From Candidatus Saccharimonadia bacterium (GTDB lineage Bacteria; Patescibacteriota; Saccharimonadia; Saccharimonadales; UBA4665), in assembly GCA_023268595.1 (NCBI GenBank), contig JALQUD010000033.1, forward strand, positions 1-9,535: DNA of 9,535 nucleotides. The letters are read 5' to 3'. The notes beneath the pieces were generated by a model. The model was not told the DNA's origin, did no database searches, and worked only from the letters and a program-made list of their open reading frames with translations. This document shows, piece after piece, positions 1 to 5,775 of this stretch. Each line of letters starts with the position of its first letter. Positions within the stretch are counted from its first letter, which is position 1. The position numbers and the translations under genes are program-made.

Positions 1-383
1 TCAATGATCAGATCGTTTACCGCTACGATCCGTCATCGGTCGTGCAGGCCAGCGTCGACGGGCAGGCCGTCAGCCAGTTCAAGGTGACGGTATCTGCCAG
101 CGGCCAACAAGCCCTGGCTGCCAAGGCCCAGCAGATAGCCGGTATCGACCAGGTCAGGATCAGCCAGGCGGCAACTATCGCGCGGCTGTCGGGCAGTAGT
201 AACTCGCACCTCATCGTGTCGGTGTCCAATAACGAGCAGCGTATCGTACAGGTGGCGACCGATGCCGATAAGAACGTGGAAACCGTACATTATGGCGGTA
301 TGGACATAACCCAGGTGATGGACCGGGCGCCGCAACCGCAGGCGGTCTGGGATGATTATGCCCGCCAACTTGCAGGCAGGTGA
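1..383 (+). CDS. C-terminal part of an unrecognised protein (5' end outside window)
   Basis: The reading frame is open from the left edge (first full codon at base 3) to a TGA at 381-383, giving 126 residues of the protein's C-terminus. The GTG near base 42 is only an internal valine codon, because the frame continues upstream of it without a stop. The fragment is polar and rich in Ser, Ala, Gln and Val, with alternating hydrophobic stretches that suggest beta strands (for example around FKVTVSA and HLIVSVSN). It has no cysteine, no membrane segment and no catalytic motif I recognise. It ends in WDDYARQLAGR. About 90 bases separate it from proS, with no convincing terminator. It could be the extracytoplasmic domain of an anchored protein, but that is a guess. 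Confidence 0.7.
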   Translation, partial: NDQIVYRYDPSSVVQASVDGQAVSQFKVTVSASGQQALAAKAQQIAGIDQVRISQAATIARLSGSSNSHLIVSVSNNEQRIVQVATDADKNVETVHYGGMDITQVMDRAPQPQAVWDDYARQLAGR

Positions 384-450
384 CACGCTCTGTAACTGAC
401 CCCTGTAATATCATGTGACAAAATCGCTATGCACGTGGAGCTGACCAGTG

Positions 451-456
451 TACAAT
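451..456 (+). promoter_or_regulatory. Possible -10 box of the proS promoter
   Basis: TACAAT lies 19 bases before the proS start and would place the transcript start near 463, leaving a leader of about 13 bases with AGAGGAAG just before the ATG. No good -35 hexamer sits 16-18 bases upstream. The ten bases TACAATAATC at 451-460 recur exactly at the lysK promoter (2402-2411), which is the main support. Confidence 0.35.
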
Positions 457-475
457 AATCCGCGAAAGAGGAAGT

Positions 476-1741
476 ATGAAATTATCACAGCTTTTCACCA
501 AGACCAGCAAGACCGTACCTGCCGATGAGACTGCCCGTAACGCCCAGCTGCTGATCCAGGCCGGCTTCGTGTACAAGGTCATGGCCGGCGTCTACGCCTA
601 CACACCGCTCGGTCTGAAGGTGCTCGAGAACATCAAGCGGATCGTCCGTGAAGAGATGGACGCCATCGGTGGCCAGGAACTTATCATGACCAATCTGCAG
701 CCGCGTGAGGTGTGGGAATCTACGACCCGCTGGAGTGATGACGTGGTTGATGTGTGGTTCAAGACCGAGCTCAAGGATGGTACGCCGCTCGGGCTGGCCT
801 GGTCCCATGAAGAGGCTATCATGGAAATGATGCGTCAGTTCATCGGCTCATACAAGGATATGCCGGTCAGCGTCTATCAGTTCCAGACCAAGCTCCGTAA
901 CGAGCTGCGCGCCAAAAGCGGTATCATGCGTGGCCGGGAGTTCGTCATGAAAGACATGTATTCGCTGCATGCGTCGGCCGAGGACCTCGATGCGTACTAC
1001 CAACAGGTCATAGAGGCGTACAAGAAGGTGTATGACCGGTTGGGAATCGGTAAGGATACCTTCGTGACGTTCGCGAGTGGCGGTGCATTCACTAAGTTCA
1101 GCCATGAGTTCCAGACCGTCTGTGACGCCGGCGAAGACATCCTCTATCTCCATCGGGGCAAGAACGTGGCCGTCAATGAGGAAGTCCTTGATGAAGCTAT
1201 CAAGGAACTTGGCGTCGGTAAGGATGAGCTGGAGAAGGTCAAAAGTGCGGAGGTGGGTAATATCTTCAACTTCGGTACTGAAAAGGCCGAACAGATGCAT
1301 ATGACGTTCGCAGGTGCCGACGGCAAGGAACATCCGATCTATCTGGCATCATATGGCATCGGTATCACACGTGTCATGGGTGTGATCGTGGAGAAGATGG
1401 CCGACGATAAGGGTATCGTCTGGCCTGAGAATGTCGCTCCTGCCTATATATATCTGGCACGTATCGGCGATGATGCCGCTGTACGGGAGCAGACCGACGC
1501 ACTGTACGACGCATTGACTTCGCAGGGCTGTCTGGTACTATATGATGACCGAGATTTACGCGCCGGAGAGAAGTTCGCGGATGCCGATCTCATGGGAATT
1601 CCGTATCGGGCGGTGATCAGTCCTAAGACGGGTGGCAAGGTGGAGCTCAAAGCCCGCACTGGCGACTCGACAACGCTGATGACAGCCGAAGAACTTTTGC
1701 AGCACTGTAAGCAGCAGGATCTGGCAGATGTCCTCGCATAA
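476..1741 (+). CDS. proS: Prolyl-tRNA synthetase, short form without editing insertion
   Basis: Class II aminoacyl-tRNA synthetase that charges tRNA-Pro with proline in the cytoplasm. At 421 residues it is much shorter than the E. coli-type enzyme (about 570). Motif 1 lies near residues 43-75 (TPLGLKVLENIKR onward). The HEE loop is at 111-113. Motif 2 spans 136-163 with the FQTKLRNELRAKSG and GREFVMKD signatures. Motif 3 is at 292-307 (SYGIGITRVMGVIVEK). An anticodon-binding domain fills about 315-405. Between motifs 2 and 3, where most bacterial enzymes carry the roughly 180-residue INS editing domain, there is only a short linker (about 220-285). Mischarged Ala-tRNA-Pro would therefore need a separate deacylase, and none is visible here. 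The ATG follows AGAGGAAG with unusually tight spacing. greA follows after 69 bases on the same strand, so co-transcription is likely. Confidence 0.96.
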   Translation: MKLSQLFTKTSKTVPADETARNAQLLIQAGFVYKVMAGVYAYTPLGLKVLENIKRIVREEMDAIGGQELIMTNLQPREVWESTTRWSDDVVDVWFKTELKDGTPLGLAWSHEEAIMEMMRQFIGSYKDMPVSVYQFQTKLRNELRAKSGIMRGREFVMKDMYSLHASAEDLDAYYQQVIEAYKKVYDRLGIGKDTFVTFASGGAFTKFSHEFQTVCDAGEDILYLHRGKNVAVNEEVLDEAIKELGVGKDELEKVKSAEVGNIFNFGTEKAEQMHMTFAGADGKEHPIYLASYGIGITRVMGVIVEKMADDKGIVWPENVAPAYIYLARIGDDAAVREQTDALYDALTSQGCLVLYDDRDLRAGEKFADADLMGIPYRAVISPKTGGKVELKARTGDSTTLMTAEELLQHCKQQDLADVLA

Positions 1742-1747
1742 TACCGG

Positions 1748-1760
1748 GGCCGGAACGGCC
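1748..1760 (+). other. Small GC-rich hairpin between proS and greA
   Basis: GGCCG-GAA-CGGCC is a perfect 5 bp stem with a three-base loop, placed right after the proS stop. No U-run follows, so it is not an intrinsic terminator. It could affect mRNA stability at the gene junction. Confidence 0.3.
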
Positions 1761-1810
1761 AACCGCCCACGACCAGAACAATCCTGACCGATATACAAGG
1801 AGACAAAGAA

Positions 1811-2272
1811 ATGAGCATGAAGAAGCAATACCGCTTGACCCAGGACGGGGTAGACGAATTACAGACTGAACTTGGCAGCCTGGTGGCCGAACGTTCCAAT
1901 ATAGCTGACCGCATCAAGACCGCACGCGAGTTCGGCGACCTTGCCGAGAACTTTGAATACAGTGCCGCCCGGCAGGAGCAGGAAAAGAACGAATCCCGTA
2001 TATCGGAGTTGGAAGCTATCCTGGCCAATGTCGAAGTCATCGCCCAGCCTAAGAGTGACGGCAAGGTCGTACTCGGTTCGACGGTCAAGCTTAAGAACGG
2101 CTCGGTCAAGGAATTCAAGGTCGTCGGTACCGTCGAGGCAGACCCGTTGAACGGTAAGATTTCCGATGAGTCGCCGATCGGCCAAGCACTGCTCGGCAAG
2201 AAGCTCGGTGATACCGTGGAAATCAAAACCCCAGCCGACACCACCACCTATACCATCATCGAGATCGCATAG
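1811..2272 (+). CDS. greA: Transcription elongation factor GreA
   Basis: GreA enters the secondary channel of RNA polymerase and stimulates cleavage of backtracked RNA, rescuing stalled complexes. The 153-residue length is typical of the family. Residues 8-75 form the N-terminal coiled coil, with the acidic tip motif GDLAENFEY at 42-50; D43 and E46 match the residues that help hold the catalytic magnesium. The C-terminal FKBP-like domain covers about 82-153, with the family signature SPIGQALLGKKLGD at 121-134 and a closing beta strand (TYTIIEIA). The start at 1811 is chosen because AAGGAG at 1797-1802 lies eight bases upstream; the ATG two codons later is less well spaced. The gene follows proS with no promoter seen between them and is closed by the terminator at 2348-2384. 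Confidence 0.96.
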   Translation: MSMKKQYRLTQDGVDELQTELGSLVAERSNIADRIKTAREFGDLAENFEYSAARQEQEKNESRISELEAILANVEVIAQPKSDGKVVLGSTVKLKNGSVKEFKVVGTVEADPLNGKISDESPIGQALLGKKLGDTVEIKTPADTTTYTIIEIA

Positions 2273-2309
2273 AGTGATGCGTCATTCAGCCAGCTCCATT
2301 TCCAAGTCC

Positions 2310-2359
2310 AAGCGCCGGTCGTAGTGCCCGACGCTTCACAAGCATGGACTCCCGGCGCT
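2310..2359 (+). promoter_or_regulatory. Possible alternative RNA fold competing with the greA terminator
   Basis: Segment 1, 2310-2318 (AAGCGCCGG), can pair with segment 2, 2328-2336 (CCGACGCTT), as nine positions with one mismatch and a nine-base loop. Bases 2311-2318 (AGCGCCGG) are also an exact complement of 2352-2359 (CCGGCGCT). That second pairing would consume 2352-2355, half of the left arm of the terminator. The two folds exclude each other, as in an attenuator. No T-box sequence or leader peptide was recognised. GC-rich DNA yields such complementarity by chance, so confidence is modest. Confidence 0.3.
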
Positions 2360-2384
2360 GCGACCAGACAGACCGGGAGTTTTT
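2348..2384 (+). terminator. Intrinsic terminator after greA
   Basis: ACTCCCGG (2348-2355) pairs perfectly with CCGGGAGT (2373-2380) around a 17-base loop, and the T-run 2380-2384 follows directly. It ends the proS-greA transcript just ahead of the lysK promoter. Confidence 0.8.
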
Positions 2385-2398
2385 GATAGTATCCGAAC

Positions 2399-2407
2399 TG
2401 ATACAAT
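2399..2407 (+). promoter_or_regulatory. lysK promoter, extended -10
   Basis: TGATACAAT is a TGn extended -10 element. The predicted transcript start is near 2414, about 29 bases before the lysK ATG, leaving room for the AAGGAA ribosome site at 2428-2433. No good -35 is present; TTGATA at 2383-2388 is too close (13-base spacer), which fits reliance on the extended -10. Confidence 0.5.
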
Positions 2408-2442
2408 AATCATTAGACAACAGAGACAAGGAACATACCTGA

Positions 2443-3978
2443 ATGAACTGGCTGAATACCATTGCCAATGAGATAGAACAACGTCACCCTGACGGCGAAA
2501 TCGTCGTTTCCTCCGGTGTGTCGCCATCGGGCGTATACCATCTGGGAACGCTCCGCGAAGTGATGACCGCCGAAATCATAGCCCGTGAGCTGCGTATGCG
2601 TGGTCGCGCCGTGCGGCATATCCATGTGGTCGACGACCTGGACGTGTACCGCAAGGTGCCGGCTGGTATCCCGGAATCGTATAAGCAATATCTGGGTTGG
2701 CCGCTCAGCGACATACCGTCGCCCGATGGTACGGCCGATATGTCGTATGCCGACTATTACTTACAGGACTTGCTATTGGTGGCCGATACCTTGCACATGG
2801 ATATTGAGATCGTCCGTGCGCACGAGCAATATCGTCAGGGGGCGTACGTCGAGTCAATCGAAAAGGCGCTGCTAGGCCGGGACGCCATCAAGGCCATCCT
2901 GGAGGAGATATCCGGCCGGAGCCTGGACGAGTCGTGGACGCCGGTGCAGGTCGTAGAGGATGGCTATCTTAAAAGCCGGGCCATCACGGCGGTGGACACC
3001 GGGACTACGACCGTGACATATATCGACCGCGACGGCAATGAGCGTCAAGCTGACTACGGTAAGGGCGAGGTCAAGATGGACTGGCGTATAGACTGGCCGG
3101 CGCGATGGTGGCACTTCGGCGTGCAGGCCGAGCCGTTCGGACGCGACCACGCCACCAAGGGTGGTTCATATGATACGGGTGCCCGCATCGTGGCCGAGGT
3201 CTATGGTAGCCAACCGCCGCTTCCGATGCCTTACAACTTCGTCAACCGCACTGGTGACACCAAGAAGATGAGCAAAAGCTCGGGTGACACGATTACCGCG
3301 GCCGAGCTGACCCGTATGCTTCCGTCGGAGGTCATTTGGTTCTTCCTGATGCGTTACGCTCCTGAAAAGACGTTATTCTTTGACGAGGGAGCTACGTTGA
3401 TGCGTTTGATCGATGAGTTCGGCGAGCTGCTCGCAAAGCCGGATCGGACGGAGCAGGAAGAGCAGTTGCTGCGGTTGTGTATGCATGGCGTACAGGAGCA
3501 GACAGTTAGCCGGGTGCCGTTCACATTGCTGATATCCAGCTACCAGGCGGCTTTGAAAGACCCGGCCAGGACGCTGCAGATCATTTCCCGTACGGAATAT
3601 GCCGATGCCGCTACTGCTGATGCCGATATCATAACGCGTGAACTTGGGTTTCTGGACGAATGGCTGGCCAAGCGCGCGCCTGAGGAGGTCCGTTTCTCAT
3701 TGGCGGAAACGATCGACGGTAGCCGGTTCAGCCAGACTGAGCGTGATTTCATGGCCGGACTCGCGGATGTCATCGACAAGGCGCCGGCTGACGCCGACGG
3801 TGCCTGGTTCCATGATGCGATCTACGCCTTCAAGGAATCCAGCGGTCTGACACCGAAGGAACTCTTCACGACGCTCTATCGGGCGACCATTAGCAAGGAC
3901 CGTGGGCCCCGTGCCGGTTGGTTCCTGAGCATCTTGCCCCGCGACTGGCTGGTCGCCCGGTTACGTCTGCAGAGGTAG
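2443..3978 (+). CDS. lysK: Class I lysyl-tRNA synthetase
   Basis: Charges tRNA-Lys with lysine, using the class I (Rossmann) fold typical of archaea and some bacteria instead of the usual class II LysS. The HIGH-type motif appears as HLGT at residues 33-36, inside SPSGVYHLGTLREV. The KMSKS loop is exact at 275-279 (KKMSKSSG). The family block WRIDWPARWWHFGV at 214-227, followed by EPFGRDHATKGGSYD at 230-244, is strongly diagnostic of class I LysRS. The C-terminal helical anticodon-binding region runs from about 310 to 511. The length of 511 is normal. Only one cysteine (C346) is present, so no Cys-rich zinc site can be formed. The ATG follows AAGGAA at nine-base spacing. No class II lysS is in the window. 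Confidence 0.96.
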   Translation: MNWLNTIANEIEQRHPDGEIVVSSGVSPSGVYHLGTLREVMTAEIIARELRMRGRAVRHIHVVDDLDVYRKVPAGIPESYKQYLGWPLSDIPSPDGTADMSYADYYLQDLLLVADTLHMDIEIVRAHEQYRQGAYVESIEKALLGRDAIKAILEEISGRSLDESWTPVQVVEDGYLKSRAITAVDTGTTTVTYIDRDGNERQADYGKGEVKMDWRIDWPARWWHFGVQAEPFGRDHATKGGSYDTGARIVAEVYGSQPPLPMPYNFVNRTGDTKKMSKSSGDTITAAELTRMLPSEVIWFFLMRYAPEKTLFFDEGATLMRLIDEFGELLAKPDRTEQEEQLLRLCMHGVQEQTVSRVPFTLLISSYQAALKDPARTLQIISRTEYADAATADADIITRELGFLDEWLAKRAPEEVRFSLAETIDGSRFSQTERDFMAGLADVIDKAPADADGAWFHDAIYAFKESSGLTPKELFTTLYRATISKDRGPRAGWFLSILPRDWLVARLRLQR

Positions 3979-4058
3979 TGGCACACGGACAACTAAAATA
4001 GTGGCGTTGTTCGAATTCTCACAGCGCTAGACGAAGGAACGTGGCAAGATATATTGGT

Positions 4059-4064
4059 AAGGAG
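4059..4064 (+). promoter_or_regulatory. Ribosome binding site of the 30-residue microprotein
   Basis: AAGGAG lies seven bases before the ATG at 4072 and four before the ATG at 4069. Spacing favours the second ATG. It is one of the best Shine-Dalgarno sites in the window and the main reason for calling the short gene. Confidence 0.55.
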
Positions 4065-4071
4065 ATATATG

Positions 4072-4164
4072 ATGTTCCGATTCATCCGTCTGTTGTTCCT
4101 GATAGTTCCCGTCGTGCGCGGTCTGATGCAGTTGCGCCGTGAGTTCAAAGCCTTGCGCCGCTAG
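4072..4164 (+). CDS. Basic membrane microprotein, about 30 residues
   Basis: This is a short gene not recognised as any known family. It encodes 30 residues beginning MFRFIRLLFLIVPVVRGLM and ending in FKALRR. A hydrophobic stretch at residues 2-15 (long enough for a short or tilted membrane helix) is followed by an Arg/Lys-rich tail, consistent with a membrane peptide whose basic end faces the cytoplasm. Support for translation is AAGGAG at seven-base spacing, an in-frame TAG, and a strong terminator 34 bases downstream. Two ATG codons stand in tandem (4069 and 4072). It follows lysK by about 90 bases; a TAAAAT box at 3994-3999 might start its own transcript but lacks a -35. A toxin-like or envelope-associated peptide is possible, but no function can be assigned. 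Confidence 0.5.
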   Translation: MFRFIRLLFLIVPVVRGLMQLRREFKALRR

Positions 4165-4197
4165 TCGTCAGGACCGTACAAGTACATAGACCGAATA

Positions 4198-4232
4198 TAT
4201 AAAAACACCTCCGAGGCGGGGGTGTTTTTATA
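4198..4232. terminator. Bidirectional terminator between the microprotein gene and htpX
   Basis: The arms TATAAAAACACCTCC (4198-4212) and GGGGGTGTTTTTATA (4218-4232) form a 15 bp stem with one G-U pair and a five-base loop. The stem has an A-run on its left and a T-run on its right, so it can stop transcription from both strands. Further pairing (CCGA 4191-4194 with TCGG 4235-4238) may lengthen it. It serves the plus-strand lysK/microprotein side and the minus-strand htpX gene. Confidence 0.85.
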
Positions 4233-4247
4233 GGTCGGGGGAGGAGT

Positions 4248-5144
4248 TTAGCGGCGTTCCAGGATCGGTCCGCCGACGGCACCACGCTCTGATTGGCGGG
4301 CGTTGAAAGCGTTCAGACGCGCGACGCGGTCCTTAGTGCTGGGATGGGTGCTAAACAGGCTGGCGACGCCTTGCATACTGAACATATTGGCAAACATCAA
4401 GTGTGACGTCGACTGTTCGCCAGGTGTCGGCTGGAGCGGTGGTACGCTGCCCTTGAAGTCTTCCAGCTTTTGCAGGGCGCTAGCCAGGTGGCTACCGGTG
4501 CCGTCAAGGTGTGCGCCGTGCTGGTCGGCGGCGAACTCGCGGCTGCGCGAGACCGCCATCTGTATGAGTAGTGCAGCGAACGGTGCCAGGATCATCATGG
4601 CGATGGCCGCGATGGGGTTGGGTGCATCCTCATCGTTGCCACCGGTGAAGAAGAAGGCGAACTGAGCGATATATGAGATGGCACCGGCAATGGTGGCAGC
4701 TATGGTGGAAATCAGCATGTCGCGGTTCTTGACGTGGCCAAGCTCATGCCCGAGCACAGCCTTCAGTTCCGCGTCATTAAGAATTTCCATGATGCCGCTG
4801 GTTACTGCCACGACCGCATGCTTCGGGTTGCGGCCCGTCGCAAAGGCATTAGGAATAGGGGTGTCCACGAAGTAAAGCTTGGGCATCGGCAGGCCGTCCT
4901 TATTTGCCAGGTCACGGACCATCGGCTCGATCTTGTGGTATACCTCATCCTTGGGTTCCAACGCTACGGCGCCCTGCATCTTGAGCACCAGGGAACTGCT
5001 GAACCAATAGGTACCGAAGTTGAATAGCGCAGCCACTACCAGTGCGATCAGTGCGCCTTGCTGCCCGCCGAAGAATGAACCGATTCCCAGGAACAGTCCG
5101 GTCAGGACGGCTAACAGCAATGTGGTCTTGAGTATAGAAGCCAA
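4248..5144 (-). CDS. htpX: HtpX-family membrane zinc metalloprotease
   Basis: M48-family protease of the inner membrane that degrades misfolded membrane proteins. Numbering from the TTG start (298 residues): membrane segments lie at about 5-25 and 32-56. The zinc motif HELGH is at 133-137, with the third ligand E203 in SREFAAD. Two further hydrophobic segments (about 145-166 and 178-198) separate them, and the conserved FSTHPSTKDRV is near the C-terminus. I chose TTG at 5144 because GAGGAG (5154-5159) sits nine bases upstream and the protein then begins MASILKTTLLLA, like known HtpX proteins. An ATG at 5168 would add eight residues but has no ribosome site and would place the Shine-Dalgarno inside the gene. 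An operator-bearing promoter precedes it, and the marR-type gene lies upstream on the same strand. Confidence 0.93.
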   Translation of the reverse strand: MASILKTTLLLAVLTGLFLGIGSFFGGQQGALIALVVAALFNFGTYWFSSSLVLKMQGAVALEPKDEVYHKIEPMVRDLANKDGLPMPKLYFVDTPIPNAFATGRNPKHAVVAVTSGIMEILNDAELKAVLGHELGHVKNRDMLISTIAATIAGAISYIAQFAFFFTGGNDEDAPNPIAAIAMMILAPFAALLIQMAVSRSREFAADQHGAHLDGTGSHLASALQKLEDFKGSVPPLQPTPGEQSTSHLMFANMFSMQGVASLFSTHPSTKDRVARLNAFNARQSERGAVGGPILERR

Positions 5145-5153
5145 AATACGTAT

Positions 5154-5159
5154 CTCCTC
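5154..5159 (-). promoter_or_regulatory. Ribosome binding site that decides the htpX start
   Basis: On the minus strand this reads GAGGAG, nine bases before TTG at 5144. It lies inside the frame if translation began at the ATG at 5168, which argues for the TTG start. Confidence 0.6.
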
Positions 5160-5189
5160 GGACCTCATTAAGCGGGTCCGTTATCGTTC

Positions 5190-5218
5190 ATTTTAGTTAA
5201 CTTCGATTAACTAATCAA
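5190..5218 (-). promoter_or_regulatory. htpX promoter
   Basis: On the minus strand TTGATT (5213-5218) and TAAAAT (5190-5195) are separated by exactly 17 bases. The transcript would start near 5183, about 39 bases ahead of the TTG start, leaving room for GAGGAG. The spacer consists almost wholly of the inverted repeat at 5193-5214. Confidence 0.6.
5193..5214. promoter_or_regulatory. Operator-like inverted repeat in the htpX promoter
   Basis: TTAGTTAA (5193-5200) and TTAACTAA (5207-5214) are perfect 8 bp inverted arms with a six-base centre (CTTCGA). The repeat fills the -35/-10 spacer and overlaps both hexamers, the classic position for a repressor. A/T-rich palindromes of this size are typical MarR-family sites, and a MarR gene lies just upstream. 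That the encoded regulator binds here is inference. A second short palindrome (CAAG-TT-CTTG) abuts it at 5217-5226. Confidence 0.5.
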
Positions 5219-5246
5219 GTTCTTGGATCACATACGTCAAGCTGGT

Positions 5247-5666
5247 TCACAGCTTGTTGAGCGGTGTGATAGCCGACAGTAACCGGCAGAGTGTCTCGGT
5301 GTCGGTGACGCCAAGCTTGGCTTCGATACGTGAAGCCAATTCGTCATACCGTTTGTCGAGTGCGGCGACGGCCTTTTTGCCGCGCGGCGTGGTCTGGACG
5401 ACGATGCGCCGGCGGTCTTCCGCCACGGTGCGGGTAACCATTTCGTGCGACTCAAGCAATGCCACGAGCTGCGTGGCGCGCGGTTTGCTGGCGTGCAGCT
5501 TGGCGGCGATTTCCTGCATGCTCAGTGGCTGGAAGGAGTTGATGATCTTCAGACATTTCATTTCAGCGTCACTGACCGATGACTCGGTCTTGCTGACAGG
5601 TTCGGCCAGATAGTGGCTGGTGAGCACGACTTCGGCCAGGAATTGGGATAGTTGCGAATTCGCCAT
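5247..5666 (-). CDS. MarR-family winged-helix transcriptional regulator
   Basis: DNA-binding regulator of 139 residues, the usual MarR length. Residues 1-28 form the N-terminal dimer helix. The winged helix-turn-helix covers about 30-100, with SMQEIAAKLHASKPRATQLV (49-68) as the recognition-helix region and EDRRRIVVQTTPRGKK (83-98) as the wing with the family's basic D-R-R signature. The C-terminal helices close the dimer. The frame is open further upstream to 5891, but that would run through the divergent lemA start and its promoter, so ATG at 5666 is preferred. This start has no Shine-Dalgarno and sits exactly where transcription should begin. htpX follows 102 bases downstream and lemA is divergent; both are plausible targets. 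A dedicated regulator beside htpX is also known in Bacillus subtilis (YkrK). Confidence 0.9.
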   Translation of the reverse strand: MANSQLSQFLAEVVLTSHYLAEPVSKTESSVSDAEMKCLKIINSFQPLSMQEIAAKLHASKPRATQLVALLESHEMVTRTVAEDRRRIVVQTTPRGKKAVAALDKRYDELASRIEAKLGVTDTETLCRLLSAITPLNKL

Positions 5667-5672
5667 GCAGGC

Positions 5673-5701
5673 AGTATGGCTCTGGCTAGGGGTGGCGTCA
5701 A
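5673..5701 (-). promoter_or_regulatory. marR promoter, apparently leaderless
   Basis: On the minus strand TTGACG (5696-5701), a 17-base spacer and CATACT (5673-5678) form a good promoter. Six bases separate the -10 from the marR ATG at 5666, so counting from the -10 puts +1 on the A of the ATG. There is no purine-rich ribosome site in between. Confidence 0.55.
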
Positions 5702-5716
5702 GTCCGGCTACCGCCA

Positions 5717-5743
5717 TTGTGCCGCACGGCATTCTGCTATAAT
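5717..5743 (+). promoter_or_regulatory. lemA promoter with perfect extended -10
   Basis: TGCTATAAT at 5735-5743 is a consensus TGn-TATAAT. A weak -35 (TTGTGC, 5717-5722) stands 15 bases upstream. Transcription would start near 5750, leaving a short leader with AGGAG at 5761-5765. Confidence 0.6.
5720..5731. promoter_or_regulatory. Palindrome within the lemA promoter
   Basis: TGCCG-CA-CGGCA is a 12-base inverted repeat that overlaps the weak -35 and the spacer. It differs from the A/T-rich palindrome at htpX, so it may bind another regulator or be incidental in GC-rich DNA. Confidence 0.25.
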
Positions 5744-5775
5744 CACCAGTAATAAGTTTTAGGAGCACCCACGCC

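Noticed and set aside
1444..2247. Long minus-strand open frame (267 codons) across the end of proS and greA
   Set aside because: It is antisense to two certain genes, crosses their junction, and its Ser/Arg-rich translation has no recognisable domain. It is a codon-bias shadow.
2273..2442. T-box riboswitch or tRNA in the gap before lysK
   Set aside because: No T-box consensus (GGTGG...CCGCG type), no specifier stem and no TTCGA T-arm could be found, and the space is short for a full T-box.
4050..4055. TATATT as a -10 box for the microprotein gene
   Set aside because: The implied transcript start (near 4062) would fall inside the AAGGAG ribosome site, so the two signals cannot both be used.
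4041..4140. GTG-initiated frame overlapping the microprotein gene in another frame, behind AAGGA at 4034-4038
   Set aside because: The ribosome site is only two bases from the GTG, and the product is polar with no pattern. The ATG frame at 4072 has much better signals.
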